From the NCBI RefSeq assembly GCF_946227985.1, contig NZ_CAMKGL010000002.1:395266-459265 (forward strand): a DNA stretch of 64,000 nt, in the 5' to 3' direction. The notes under the pieces were generated by a model. It was not told the DNA's origin and searched no databases. It saw nothing but the letters and a program-made list of their open reading frames with translations. The stretch comes from Serratia quinivorans (lineage in GTDB: Bacteria > Pseudomonadota > Gammaproteobacteria > Enterobacterales > Enterobacteriaceae). A program made the translations under genes and the position numbers. Each line of letters opens with the position of its first letter. Within the stretch, counting starts at the first letter, position 1. Below are positions 16,156 to 24,913 of this stretch, one piece after another.

Positions 16156-16494
16156 ATTACCTCTATTTGTTTTAACTGGAAAAATGATGCCTTAGAATAT
16201 CGTAAGGGATGAATCTAGAGTTTGATGTTATATCATAGCTTTAGGTATTTAAGTGTTTCAAGTTAAAATTTATCAATTTTAATTTTTATAATGCTTGATG
16301 TTTTAATTTTTGGGATTTTTATTATTTCCCTGGGTTTGGTTTAATTATCCTTTAGCGTTATGAATGGCAATTATGCGTTAATTACATCTAAATTAGTTTG
16401 ATGTTAATGAGAATGGGGTGAAGTTGACTACATCCGTTCCTAACCATGCATTTATCTCTTTTATTCTTTCTTGCATGGGGGTTAGTTCATTACG
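16156..16494. other. AT-rich stretch with an unidentified coding fragment
   Basis: Most of this 339-bp region is AT-rich and empty. At 16393-16494 the minus strand reads NELTPMQERIKEINAWLG and ends NFTPFSLTSN-stop. This looks like the end of a real protein, but I cannot name it. It abuts the D-gene fragment, so a deletion junction probably lies near 16494. Confidence 0.4.
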
Positions 16495-16659
16495 AACATC
16501 ACCCCGGAAACGCCGGTCAAGGTCAGCGGGTTTAAAGCAGTGATCGACGCGCAGGATTGGATAGTGAGTAAAGCCACGCACAGCCTGAGCAACAGCGGCT
16601 TTACCACAACGCTAGAGTTTGAGGTTTTGCTTTCTGATGTGACTTATGAAGTCTCGTAA
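16495..16659 (+). pseudogene. D: P2-like late control protein D, C-terminal remnant
   Basis: These 54 codons read NITPETPVKVSGFKAVIDAQ, then WIVSKATHSLSNSGFTTTLEFEV, and stop. The pattern (GFK-VID---W-V----H-L---GFTTTLE-E) is that of the end of P2 gpD, a tail protein. The rest of D is missing. It is followed by an ogr remnant, as in the P2 late region. Confidence 0.8.
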
Positions 16660-16757
16660 TGTGAATTATTGTTTGTAAATTCACTTAAAGGTTGTTTTGT
16701 TCTCGATCGGGGAGGGTATTATCGCGACAATTGAGAGATTAAGAAAGGGATATCAAT

Positions 16758-16966
16758 ATGATGCATTGCCCGCTTTGCCGAACAGCCGCCCATGCCGCTA
16801 TCTGAGTGAAAACACGAAAGAGCGCTACCATCAGTGCCAAAACATAAATTGCAGTTGCACTTTCGTGACGCTGGAATCTATTCAACGACAGATTGTGTCA
16901 CCGGGTAAAATTGATATTGCTCCACCGCATCCAACAAGGAGCAAGCAGGGGTCACTTTGGATTTAA
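16758..16966 (+). pseudogene. ogr: Ogr/Delta-type zinc-finger activator, frameshifted
   Basis: The frame begins MMHCPLCRTAAHA, and a second frame continues RYLSENTKERYHQCQNINCS and ends GSLWI-stop. Together this is the 72-aa Ogr activator of P2 late promoters with its CxxC...CxxxxC zinc site. About 10 bases are missing between AHA and RYLS (normally A-R-T-S-R-Y), so the frame is broken. An AAAGGGA ribosome site precedes the ATG at 16758. It ends next to the right attachment-like repeat, as ogr does in a P2 prophage. Confidence 0.85.
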
Positions 16967-16967
16967 C

Positions 16968-16996
16968 AAGAAGCCTGCGGAAGCAGGTTTTTTTGT
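16968..16996 (+). terminator. Terminator after ogr remnant
   Basis: CCTGC-GGAA-GCAGG is followed by seven Ts. Confidence 0.7.
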
Positions 16997-17081
16997 GCCC
17001 GCAAAACGGCTGTCGCCACTTTGCCGCCATCGGGCAATGCTATGGTATGTAACCTGCTGTTTTATATGTTTATAATTTCAT

Positions 17082-17099
17082 GGCAATAAAAAACCCGCT
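17082..17099. other. Candidate right attachment site overlapping the rybB terminator
   Basis: GGCAATAAAAAACCCGCT covers the U tract and 3' stem end of RybB and is repeated with one change at 14044-14061. Confidence 0.5.
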
Positions 17100-17167
17100 A
17101 GTCTTGAACCTAAATAGGCGGGACTAACGGGCTCCACAAAATGGGGACATCAAAGAAAAGCAGTGGC
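17088..17167 (-). ncRNA. rybB: RybB small RNA
   Basis: The minus strand from 17167 begins GCCACTGCTTTTCTTTGATG, identical to the 5' end and seed of enterobacterial RybB. It then has GTCCCCATTTTGTGGAGCCC and ends in a terminator stem CCCGTTAGTC/GACTAGCGGG (one GU pair) with six Us. The length of about 80 nt and the position beside ybjL match E. coli. RybB is an Hfq-dependent RNA that shuts down outer-membrane protein mRNAs when sigma-E is active. The 5' seed that pairs with targets is unchanged, while the terminator loop differs from E. coli. The terminator's end is shared with the attachment-like repeat of the prophage remnant. Confidence 0.93.
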
Positions 17168-17173
17168 ACTAAT

Positions 17174-17202
17174 TAAGACTACCCCCCGAAAGGAAAGTTC
17201 TC
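17174..17202 (-). promoter_or_regulatory. Sigma-E promoter of rybB
   Basis: GAGAACTT (17195-17202, minus strand) and TCTTA (17174-17178) are separated by 16 nt and stand 6 nt before the RybB 5' end. This matches the sigma-E consensus GGAACTT-N15/16-TCTGA. Confidence 0.8.
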
Positions 17203-17260
17203 ATCGGGGATAAAAATTTCAAAATATTTTTGCCACTGATTCATCTTCATTGCTTATCGG

Positions 17261-18949
17261 TTAGCCGAGGATCCCCGGCCACAACACCACTATCAACGAA
17301 CCCGCCAGGGTTAACAATACGTTAGCGATGGCGTAGGTGCCGGCATAACCCAGCGCCGGAATGTTACTGCGCGCGGTATCGCTGATAATTTCCATCGCCG
17401 GCGCGCAGGTACGGGCCCCCATAATCGCGCCGAACAGCAGGGCGCGGTTCATGCGCAGCACGTAGGCACCGAACAGGAAACAAATCACCACGGGTACCAG
17501 GCTGACGATTAACCCGGCGATCAGCATCTGGCCGCCAACGGCTCCCAGACTGTTACCGATGCCGGCACCGGCGCTCAGACCGACGCCGGCCATAAAGACC
17601 ATCAGGCCGAACTCTTTGACCATGTTCAGCGCACCCTGCGGAATGTAGCCGAAGGTCGGGTGGTTGGCGCGCAGGAAGCCGAGCATGATACCGGCCATCA
17701 GCAAACCGGCGGCGTTACCGATACCGAACGAGAAATTGCTGAACTGAATGGTGATCTGGCCAATCAATAGCCCGATGATAAAGAAGGCGCAGAATGCCAG
17801 CAGGTCGGTCACCTGGCTGTGGATCGAAATAAAGCCAATCTTCTCCGCCACGCTTTTCACCCGGCGGGCGTCGCCGCTGACCTGCAGCACATCGCCTTTA
17901 TTGAGCACAATGCTGTCGTCGATAGGCATTTCAATCTGACTGCGGATCACCCGGTTGAGGAAGCAGCCGTGATCGGTCAGCTTCAGCTGACTCAGGCGTT
18001 TGTTCACCGCATTGCTGTTTTTAACCACGATCTCTTCGGTAACGATGCGCATATCCAGCAGGTCGCGGTCGAATACTTCTTTGCCGTTGCGGAAGCTGGG
18101 GTCCAGTCGCGCATGGGCATCGGGATAGCCGACCAGTGAAATTTCATCGCCTACCTGCAATACCGCGTCACCGTCCGGGTTGGCCAAAATACCGTTACGA
18201 CGGATACGTTCGATATAGCAACCGGTCTGGCGATAGATACCCAGCTCGCGCAGATTTTTGCCATCGGCCCAAGCCACCAGCTCGGGACCAACGCGATAGG
18301 CGCGGATGACTGGCAGGTAAACCTTGCGTTGGCTGTCGGTGTCCAGGCCGCGTTCGCGGGCAATCTGTTGGGCGGAGGTGGAAAGGTCCTGGTGTTGCAG
18401 CTTGGGCAGGTAGCGCGCGCCGAAAATCAGACTCACCAAACCAATCAGGTAGGTCAGGGCGTAGCCGAGGCTCAGATGATCCTGCGCTGCCAGCAGTGCC
18501 GGGCCATTGGTAATGGTATTCCGTAGCGTATCACCGGCGCCCACCAGAACCGGGGTCGAGGTCATTGAGCCTGCGAGCATACCGGCGGTCAGACCGATAT
18601 CCCAATGGAACAGTTTGCCCAGACCGATGGCGATCACCATCGCGGAACCCACCATCACCAGCGCCAGCATCAGGTAATTTTTGCCGTCGCGGAAAAATAT
18701 CGAGAAAAAGTTTGGCCCGGCTTCCACGCCAACGCAGAAAATAAACAGCATAAAGCCGAGATTCAGCGCTTCGGTGTTAATGGCGAAGTGTTGTTGACCG
18801 AGCAACAGTGAAACCACCAAAACGCCAATGGAATTACCGAGTTGAACGGAGCCCAGACGGACTTTACCGAGGCACAGCCCCAGCGCGAGTACCACGAACA
18901 GTAACAGGATGTAGTTACCGTTTAACAAACTAGCGACGTTTATGTTCAC
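17261..18949 (-). CDS. ybjL: YbjL, AspT/YidE-type putative transporter
   Basis: This 562-aa inner-membrane protein matches the length of E. coli YbjL (561). Two halves of about five or six helices flank a cytoplasmic part (residues about 205-375) that holds two TrkA-C-like (RCK-C) domains. The halves carry the repeated AspT-type glycine-rich segments: [14 protein letters not shown] and [18 protein letters not shown] in the first, [13 protein letters not shown] and [13 protein letters not shown] in the second. AspT relatives exchange aspartate for alanine, but the YbjL substrate is not known. The ATG at 18949 has an AGGATAACTTATTG-like upstream in reverse context, with no strong site. It is transcribed towards rybB. 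Confidence 0.93.
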   Translation of the reverse strand: MNINVASLLNGNYILLLFVVLALGLCLGKVRLGSVQLGNSIGVLVVSLLLGQQHFAINTEALNLGFMLFIFCVGVEAGPNFFSIFFRDGKNYLMLALVMVGSAMVIAIGLGKLFHWDIGLTAGMLAGSMTSTPVLVGAGDTLRNTITNGPALLAAQDHLSLGYALTYLIGLVSLIFGARYLPKLQHQDLSTSAQQIARERGLDTDSQRKVYLPVIRAYRVGPELVAWADGKNLRELGIYRQTGCYIERIRRNGILANPDGDAVLQVGDEISLVGYPDAHARLDPSFRNGKEVFDRDLLDMRIVTEEIVVKNSNAVNKRLSQLKLTDHGCFLNRVIRSQIEMPIDDSIVLNKGDVLQVSGDARRVKSVAEKIGFISIHSQVTDLLAFCAFFIIGLLIGQITIQFSNFSFGIGNAAGLLMAGIMLGFLRANHPTFGYIPQGALNMVKEFGLMVFMAGVGLSAGAGIGNSLGAVGGQMLIAGLIVSLVPVVICFLFGAYVLRMNRALLFGAIMGARTCAPAMEIISDTARSNIPALGYAGTYAIANVLLTLAGSLIVVLWPGILG

Positions 18950-19265
18950 GTAGGATAACTTATTGTTTACCAGTAAGTGCTTGATATAGATAAATATAAG
19001 ATATAAATTCAGTCAAAAAGCGACTTCATAAATAACTAACCAGCGAAAGGCGATTCGAAGCATCGATCGGCGGCGTTTATTCTAGTCGCTATGGCGCGTG
19101 ACAGCCAGCATAAAGCTGGGTTCATGCCCTGCCGGCAGCATTTAACCCTCTTTAGGCCAAGGAAAAAGTTCAGTTTAGCGTTGTCGGTTTACGACAAGGC
19201 GTCACCGGCTTTGTGGTACGGCTGATTTCTACGGTGTGGTAATGAGGTTAAAGGGGGGAGGGGGC
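18950..19265. other. Divergent intergenic region ybjL-ybjM
   Basis: This 316-bp region must carry both promoters. It is AT-rich near 18970-19020. A small stem CCAGC-ATAAA-GCTGG occurs near 19110. No operator was recognised. Confidence 0.45.
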
Positions 19266-19646
19266 ATGGCGAGTGAACGGTATTGGTGGGGGATCTTAAG
19301 CTGTTTTCTGCTGTTCAGCCTGGTGTATCTGGGCCAGCAGAGTGGGGCATTTGGCAGCACAGATCATGAACATCGGGGGGAGACCGGCCTGTTGCTGTTT
19401 GTGATACCCGGCGTGGTCGCCAGCTATCTATCGAGCAAAAAACGCATTCTCTGTCCGTTACTGGGGGCATTGTATGCGCTGCCGCTGTGTCTGATTATCC
19501 GTCATTTCTGGCTTACGCCGTCTGCCTCGGTGTGGCAGGAATTGGCTTATGCGACCAGCGCGGTGTTCTGGTGCGTGTTCGGGGCATTACTGGCTCTGTT
19601 TGTGCGCAGCCTGTTGCAGGCCTACCTGCAGTGTCATCGTGGCTAA
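19266..19646 (+). CDS. ybjM: YbjM inner-membrane protein
   Basis: This 126-aa protein with four predicted membrane helices corresponds to E. coli YbjM (125 aa): shared segments include GLLLFVIPGVVASY and FWQELAY/SAVFWC-like stretches (here VWQELAYATSAVFWCVFGALLALF). Function is unknown. The frame opens earlier, but the ATG at 19266 follows a GGGGGAGGGGG ribosome site. It lies between ybjL and grxA as in E. coli, and shares a terminator with grxA. Confidence 0.88.
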   Translation: MASERYWWGILSCFLLFSLVYLGQQSGAFGSTDHEHRGETGLLLFVIPGVVASYLSSKKRILCPLLGALYALPLCLIIRHFWLTPSASVWQELAYATSAVFWCVFGALLALFVRSLLQAYLQCHRG

Positions 19647-19648
19647 CG

Positions 19649-19680
19649 GCAATAAAAAAGGCGCTATGAGCGCCTTTTTG
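19649..19680. terminator. Bidirectional terminator ybjM/grxA
   Basis: GGCGC-TATGA-GCGCC is flanked by A6 and T5 runs between convergent genes. Confidence 0.85.
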
Positions 19681-19696
19681 TCGTTCTGCCTGAAGC

Positions 19697-19960
19697 TTAC
19701 TGGAACAGATTCAGGTTTTCTTTGGCATAGGCTTCGAAATCGGTGCAGCCGCCGATGTGTTTCTCATCGAGGAAAATCTGCGGTACGGTTTCTACCGGCT
19801 TGCCGACGGTTTTTTCCAGGTCGGCCTTGGTGATGCCTTCAGCGTGGATATCAACATAACGGAAGTTGAAATCGTCACGTTCTTCAGTCAGTTTTTCCGC
19901 CAACTCTTTCGCACGGACACAATAAGGACAGCCTGGGCGCCCGAAGATAACTGCAAACAT
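19697..19960 (-). CDS. grxA: Glutaredoxin 1
   Basis: This 87-aa glutathione-dependent disulfide reductase has the active site C11-P-Y-C14 and the cis-proline/glutathione loop VETVPQIF followed by IGGCTDF. It reduces ribonucleotide reductase and other targets and, in enterics, is induced by OxyR. I did not find a convincing OxyR site in the upstream 240 bp. The size is as in E. coli (85 aa). It has an AAGGAGT ribosome site. Confidence 0.95.
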   Translation of the reverse strand: MFAVIFGRPGCPYCVRAKELAEKLTEERDDFNFRYVDIHAEGITKADLEKTVGKPVETVPQIFLDEKHIGGCTDFEAYAKENLNLFQ

Positions 19961-20201
19961 GCAACACTCCTTAGATTGATATTCAATAATTTAATCGCAA
20001 CTGCAATGACATTCTGTCAGTCGAAAAGACGTAAGCCTGAACATTACCCGCATTGATGGCGCTTACTATGCCCGTTGGGTCGGCGAAAAAAAAGCAGGAA
20101 TTACCTGTTAATTTGATTCATGTAACCGATTAAGCCGCCGGGGCTGTCGCCGCCGATGGGAATTCACTACACTGGAGACAGGGCTTCTGGAGAAGAAAAA
20201 T

Positions 20202-20507
20202 ATGCGTTCATTCGGTGACTTACCGCGTTCGGTGCTGGTTTTGGAAGGGCTGGGCATGCTGTTGTTGGTGCTGGCCTATCTGAGTATTCATAGCCACGTT
20301 CAATTACCGGGCTGGTTGGCCTCACAGCAGGCGGCGGTGGGGATGATCTTCTTCGGTGTGGCGTTGATGGTTCCCGCGGCGGCGTTTCTGGTTTGGCGAG
20401 TGGTGCAGGGGTTTGGCCCATTAATGCGCGGCGGTCAGCCGCCACAGAACGATCGGCACAAGCCTGATATACCTGAAGATAAAAACGACAGTGAGCCGCG
20501 TGCCTGA
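20202..20507 (+). CDS. ybjC: YbjC, DUF1418 membrane protein
   Basis: This 101-aa protein has two membrane helices (about residues 12-30 and 44-68) and a polar, proline-rich tail. It matches the position and type of E. coli YbjC, but the final 20 residues differ. In E. coli ybjC is followed by nfsA (nitroreductase) in an operon. Here rimK starts 57 bp after the ybjC stop and nfsA is absent. The GAAGAAAAAT ribosome site lies just before the ATG. Function is unknown. Confidence 0.88.
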   Translation: MRSFGDLPRSVLVLEGLGMLLLVLAYLSIHSHVQLPGWLASQQAAVGMIFFGVALMVPAAAFLVWRVVQGFGPLMRGGQPPQNDRHKPDIPEDKNDSEPRA

Positions 20508-20564
20508 ATAATGGCCACCGGAGACATGCCTGCCAGGCAGGTGATTGCCTTTTTGGGGTGACGA

Positions 20565-21467
20565 GTGAAAATTGCCATTCTTTCGCGCGATGGAACGTTG
20601 TACTCATGTAAACGCTTGGTGGAGGCGGCGGAACAGCGCGGCCACAGCATCGAAGTTATCGATCCACTCTCTTGCTATATGAACATCAACCCGGCCGCAC
20701 CGACTATCCACTACCGCGGCCGCCAATTGGAGCGTTACGACGCGGTGATCCCGCGCATCGGCTCCGCCATTACCTTTTATGGCACTGCAGTGCTGCGCCA
20801 GTTTGAACTGTTGGGCAGTTATCCGCTTAATGAGTCGGTGGCGATCACTCGTGCGCGCGACAAGCTGCGTTCGCTGCAGTTGCTGGCGCGGCAGGGGATA
20901 GATTTGCCGATCACCGGTTTTGCCCATTCGCCCGACGACACCGGCGATTTGATTGAGCTGGTTGGTGGTGCGCCGCTGGTGGTCAAACTGGTGGAAGGCA
21001 CGCAGGGTATTGGCGTGGTACTGGCGGAAACTCGCCAGGCGGCAGAAAGCGTGATTGATGCCTTTCGCGGCCTTAACGCCCATATTTTGGTGCAAGAATA
21101 TATTCGCGAGGCGCAGGGCAGTGATGTGCGCTGTCTGGTGGTGGGGGGCAAGGTGGTGGCAGCGATTGAGCGCCAGGCCAAACCCGGGGAGTTTCGTTCC
21201 AATCTGCACCGTGGTGGCACTGCCCGCAGGGTAAGCATCACTGCCAAAGAGCGCGCGATTGCGGTCAAGGCCGCCACCACTCTGGGGCTGGATGTCGCCG
21301 GGGTAGATATCCTGCGTGCGGCCCGTGGCCCGCTGGTGATGGAGGTCAATGCTTCACCGGGGTTGGAAGGGGTGGAAAGCACCACCGGGCTGGATATCGC
21401 CGGCAGGATGATCGAGTATATTGAGCAGCGCGGCAGGCCGGGGTTCAGGTTGAAATCGGGCGGATAA
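20565..21467 (+). CDS. rimK: Ribosomal protein S6-L-glutamate ligase
   Basis: This 300-aa ATP-grasp enzyme adds glutamate residues to the C-terminus of ribosomal protein S6. It equals E. coli RimK in length. ATP-grasp features include [15 protein letters not shown] (P-loop-like lid) near residue 140, HILVQEYI (adenine contact), and [23 protein letters not shown], with the Mg-binding E and N. It starts with GTG at 20565 after GGGGTGACGA. It probably shares a transcript with ybjC. A CCTGCC-A-GGCAGG inverted repeat at about 20528-20541 lies in the leader. Confidence 0.95.
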   Translation: MKIAILSRDGTLYSCKRLVEAAEQRGHSIEVIDPLSCYMNINPAAPTIHYRGRQLERYDAVIPRIGSAITFYGTAVLRQFELLGSYPLNESVAITRARDKLRSLQLLARQGIDLPITGFAHSPDDTGDLIELVGGAPLVVKLVEGTQGIGVVLAETRQAAESVIDAFRGLNAHILVQEYIREAQGSDVRCLVVGGKVVAAIERQAKPGEFRSNLHRGGTARRVSITAKERAIAVKAATTLGLDVAGVDILRAARGPLVMEVNASPGLEGVESTTGLDIAGRMIEYIEQRGRPGFRLKSGG

Positions 21468-21628
21468 GTTTGCCGTAAAAAATTCAGCTTTCTGTGGCTG
21501 GAGTTGCGTCTTTTTATCGACCATATTTACCCTAATAGCGAATTAAGCCGCATTGATCGTGGCGTAGCTGGGCAATATTCCGTAAGCTATGCGCCTTTTC
21601 GCGTTTTGAATATTGTGAGGCTGGTATT

Positions 21629-22108
21629 ATGGATTCACTCATTGTCCCTGATTTGGCGTTGTTGCGACGCTGGCTGGATCAATCGGGCATTTCATTCTTT
21701 GAGTGCGATTCTTGTCAGGCGCTGCACCTGCCGCACATGCAAAATTTTGATGGCGTGTTTGATGCCAAGCTCGATCTGGTCGACAACGTGATCCTGTTCT
21801 CCGCTCTGGCCGAGGTCAAGCCGACCGCACTGATCCCGCTGGTCGCCGATCTCAGCCAGATCAACGCCAGTTCGCTGACCATCAAGGCGTTTGTTGATAT
21901 TCAGGACGATAATCTGCCGAAGCTGATCGTCTGCCAGTCGCTGAGCATTGCCGTTGGCGTCACGCTGGAGCAGTTCACCCACTTTATGCAGCAGGGTGAA
22001 GAGCAAATCTCGATGGTGATCCTCGAGGCGCGGGCGAACGATCTGCTGTTTATGGGTGATGAAGAAGAGAACACGGCTGCGGCTGACCGCCTGCCAATGC
22101 TGCACTGA
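21629..22108 (+). CDS. ybjN: YbjN, sensory-transduction-regulator-like protein
   Basis: This 159-aa soluble acidic protein resembles a tetratricopeptide/T3SS-chaperone-like fold and matches E. coli YbjN (158 aa). In E. coli and Erwinia it affects motility, biofilm and exopolysaccharide as a broad regulator; the mechanism is unclear. The start MDSLIVPDLALLRRWLDQS follows a GTGAGGCTGG ribosome site. The 160-bp gap after rimK suggests its own promoter. Confidence 0.93.
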   Translation: MDSLIVPDLALLRRWLDQSGISFFECDSCQALHLPHMQNFDGVFDAKLDLVDNVILFSALAEVKPTALIPLVADLSQINASSLTIKAFVDIQDDNLPKLIVCQSLSIAVGVTLEQFTHFMQQGEEQISMVILEARANDLLFMGDEEENTAAADRLPMLH

Positions 22109-22516
22109 TCCCCTCTGTACATGATGCGTGCCGTCCCTCTGGCGGCATGCTGCCGTTATTCCCTTCCGCAATAATATATTCTGTGTTTTACCCTTTGCTG
22201 CCAGATATTCCTCTTCGTTTATGCCGTTAATGGCGTATCACATACAGACAAACTGCATAAAAAATCGATAAAAGCCGGTTTTATCCCCGGAGGCTGGTGC
22301 GTTTTGGCAACAGCGGTTATGCTGCTGATTCTGCTAAGGGCTTGCGATTCCCCTGGTGACCATGCGGGCTGGGCAACTGAAAAAGGTGTATGCAATCAAC
22401 TGCATAGACATTCAATCCGCGGTTGCAATGATTGCGCTCGATCAGGAAAGGTTTTGTATCGTTTGGCGGTACAAGTTCAATTCTATGATTCACCCCTGTT
22501 TTGGAGGAAGTTACGG
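22109..22516. other. Leader/promoter region of potFGHI
   Basis: This 408-bp region has an in-frame open extension of potF from 22304, but the signal peptide marks the start at 22517. I searched for a sigma-54 pattern (GG-N10-GC) because potFGHI is NtrC-linked in E. coli. I found only near-misses with wrong spacing. There is an inverted TATGCAATCAACTGCATA repeat near 22388-22405. Confidence 0.45.
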
Positions 22517-23626
22517 ATGGTCACCCTACGTAAAAAGTGGTTATCGGGTGTGGTTGCCGGCCTGCTGATGGCAGCAAGCGTTACGGCGTCAGCCGAGGAA
22601 AAAACGCTGCATATCTATAACTGGTCCGACTATATTGCGCCGGACACCTTAGCCAAATTCCAGAAAGAAACCGGCATTAAAGTGGTGTACGACGTCTTTG
22701 ACTCCAACGAAGTGTTGGAGGGCAAACTGATGGCGGGCAGCACCGGTTATGATCTGGTAGTACCTTCATCCAATTTCCTTGAGCGTCAGTCGAAGGCTGG
22801 CATTTTCGAGCCGCTCGACAAGAGCAAGATGCCGAACTACAAAAACCTTGATCCCGAGATGCTGCAACTGGTGGCGCACAATGACAAGGACAACAAGTAC
22901 GGTATCCCTTATCTGATGGTGACCACCGGCATCGGCTATAACGTCGACAAGGTGAAGGCGGTATTGGGCAAAGACGCACCGGTTGACAGTTGGGATCTGA
23001 TCCTCAAACCGGAAAATCTCGAGAAGTTGAAAAGCTGCGGCGTTTCCTTCCTGGATGCGCCAAGTGAGGTCTATGCCACCGTGCTGCACTACCTGGGCAA
23101 GGATCCCAACAGCACCAACGCGGCAGATTACACCGGTGCGGCCAACGATCTGTTGCTCAAGCTGCGGCCGAACATCCGTTATTTCCACTCTTCCCAGTAC
23201 ATCAACGATTTGGCAAACGGTGATATCTGCGTAGCGATCGGTTGGTCCGGCGACGTGATGCAGGCGGCCAACCGTGCCAAAGAAGCGAAGAACGGCGTGA
23301 ACGTGGCTTATGCAATCCCGAAAGAGGGGGCGCTGACTTACTTTGACATGTTCGCCATGCCGGCGGATGCCAAAAACAAGGACGCCGCCTACCAGTTCCT
23401 GAATTTCCTGATGAAGCCTGACGTAATGGCGGGGATCAGTAACTTTGTGTATTACGCCAACGCGGTGAAGGACTCTACACCGCTGGTCAATGCCGAAGTC
23501 CGCAACAATCCGAACGTGTACCCACCGGCCGATCTGCGCGCCAAGCTGTTTACGCTGAACGTGCAGTCGCCGAAGCTGGACCGTGTGATTACCCGCGCCT
23601 GGACTAAAGTTAAAAGCGGGAAATGA
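22517..23626 (+). CDS. potF: Putrescine-binding periplasmic protein
   Basis: This 369-aa solute-binding protein delivers putrescine to the PotGHI importer. A signal peptide ends near residue 26 (VTASAEE). The conserved family start LHIYNWSDYIAPDTL follows, with later ligand-site parts GIGYNVDKV, LDAPSEV and IGWSGDVMQA (aromatic and acidic residues for diamine binding). The ATG at 22517 follows GGAGGAAGTT. It leads potFGHI; the ABC subunit follows after 128 bp. Confidence 0.95.
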   Translation: MVTLRKKWLSGVVAGLLMAASVTASAEEKTLHIYNWSDYIAPDTLAKFQKETGIKVVYDVFDSNEVLEGKLMAGSTGYDLVVPSSNFLERQSKAGIFEPLDKSKMPNYKNLDPEMLQLVAHNDKDNKYGIPYLMVTTGIGYNVDKVKAVLGKDAPVDSWDLILKPENLEKLKSCGVSFLDAPSEVYATVLHYLGKDPNSTNAADYTGAANDLLLKLRPNIRYFHSSQYINDLANGDICVAIGWSGDVMQAANRAKEAKNGVNVAYAIPKEGALTYFDMFAMPADAKNKDAAYQFLNFLMKPDVMAGISNFVYYANAVKDSTPLVNAEVRNNPNVYPPADLRAKLFTLNVQSPKLDRVITRAWTKVKSGK

Positions 23627-23754
23627 TAGATAGGGGCTCAGCATGCTGAGCCCGGTGTCATACCAGCAGGCGGGTGCTCCCCGCCTGCGTTGCCATTTTG
23701 GGCCATGGCAATCGCCGTGGTTTTTTGTACTGTTTGCACCGGAGAGCACCCCGA

Positions 23755-24888
23755 TTGAACGACGTTATCCCTCGTCCTCAAGCCAAGTCGCAGAAGGTCT
23801 TCACCCCTCTGCTGGAAATCCGTAACCTCACCAAAACCTTTGACGGCCAAAACGCGGTCGAAGACGTCAGCCTGACCATCTATAAAGGCGAAATATTTGC
23901 TTTGCTGGGGCCATCTGGCTGCGGAAAGTCGACGCTGTTGCGCATGCTGGCCGGTTTTGAACAGCCGACGGAAGGGCAGATTGTGCTCGATGGGCAGGAC
24001 ATGTCGCATGTGCCGCCTTACCAGCGACCGATCAATATGATGTTCCAGTCCTACGCGCTGTTCCCGCACATGACGGTAGAGCAAAACATCGCCTTCGGTC
24101 TGAAACAGGACAAAATGCCGCGTGCGGAAATCGCCGATCGGGTAGCGGAAATGCTGTCGCTGGTGCACATGCAGGAATTCGCCAAGCGTAAACCGCACCA
24201 GCTATCCGGTGGCCAACGCCAGCGGGTGGCACTGGCACGCAGCCTGGCCAAACGGCCGAAATTGCTGCTGCTGGATGAGCCGATGGGCGCACTGGATAAA
24301 AAGCTGCGTGACCGCATGCAACTGGAAGTGACGGATATTCTTGAGCGTGTTGGCGTGACCTGCGTGATGGTCACCCATGACCAGGAAGAGGCGATGACCA
24401 TGGCAGGGCGCATTGCCATCATGAACCGTGGCAAATTTGTACAAATCGGCGAACCGGAAGAGATCTACGAGCATCCGAACAGCCGTTTCAGCGCTGAATT
24501 TATCGGTTCGGTCAACGTTTTTGATTGTGTGCTGCAAGAGCGTCATGACGATGGCTTGATCCTGCAAAGTCCCGGTTTGCGCCATGCGATCAAGGTGGAC
24601 TCCGACGCCTCGGTAGTGGACGGCGTGCCGATCCAGGTCGCGCTGCGGCCGGAAAAAATCATGCTGTGCGAAGAGGTTCCGCAGGACGGTTGCAACTTTG
24701 CGGTAGGAGAAGTGGCACATATCGCCTACCTCGGCGACCTGTCTATCTACCATGTGAAGTTGCTCAGCGGCCAGATTATTAGCGCCCAATTGCAAAACGG
24801 TCACCGTTTCCGCAAAGGGATGCCGACCTGGGGCGACGAAGTGCGCCTGTGCTGGGAAGCCGACAGCTGTGTCGTGTTGACGGTGTGA
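23755..24888 (+). CDS. potG: Putrescine ABC transporter ATP-binding protein
   Basis: This 377-aa ATPase powers putrescine import. Walker A is GPSGCGKST (residues 52-60), the signature is LSGGQRQR and Walker B is LLLLDEP, followed by a C-terminal TOBE regulatory domain (about residues 290-377). I place the start at the TTG codon at 23755 (MNDVIPRPQAKSQ). It has a GGAGAG site and reproduces the 377-aa length and N-terminus of E. coli PotG. The upstream frame extension to 23674 is not conserved. Confidence 0.94.
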   Translation: MNDVIPRPQAKSQKVFTPLLEIRNLTKTFDGQNAVEDVSLTIYKGEIFALLGPSGCGKSTLLRMLAGFEQPTEGQIVLDGQDMSHVPPYQRPINMMFQSYALFPHMTVEQNIAFGLKQDKMPRAEIADRVAEMLSLVHMQEFAKRKPHQLSGGQRQRVALARSLAKRPKLLLLDEPMGALDKKLRDRMQLEVTDILERVGVTCVMVTHDQEEAMTMAGRIAIMNRGKFVQIGEPEEIYEHPNSRFSAEFIGSVNVFDCVLQERHDDGLILQSPGLRHAIKVDSDASVVDGVPIQVALRPEKIMLCEEVPQDGCNFAVGEVAHIAYLGDLSIYHVKLLSGQIISAQLQNGHRFRKGMPTWGDEVRLCWEADSCVVLTV

Positions 24889-24913
24889 GTCGAGAAGGTG
24901 AGGAATAATCATT

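Noticed and set aside
15944-16195. 83-codon plus-strand ORF in the prophage region
   Set aside because: It is the antisense of the frameshifted small lipoprotein and of its terminator; the minus-strand reading has better signals.
16393-16581. 62-codon minus-strand ORF as a single gene
   Set aside because: Its first half is antisense to the D remnant; only the last about 33 codons look protein-like, so the ORF crosses a junction.
19961-20201. OxyR site upstream of grxA
   Set aside because: Only short partial ATTGA/TCAAT symmetry was visible, not the four-part OxyR pattern.
22304-22516. N-terminal extension of PotF
   Set aside because: The signal peptide and GGAGGAAG site place the start at 22517.
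22109-22516. Sigma-54 promoter for potFGHI
   Set aside because: The GG and GC elements found were never 10 bp apart.
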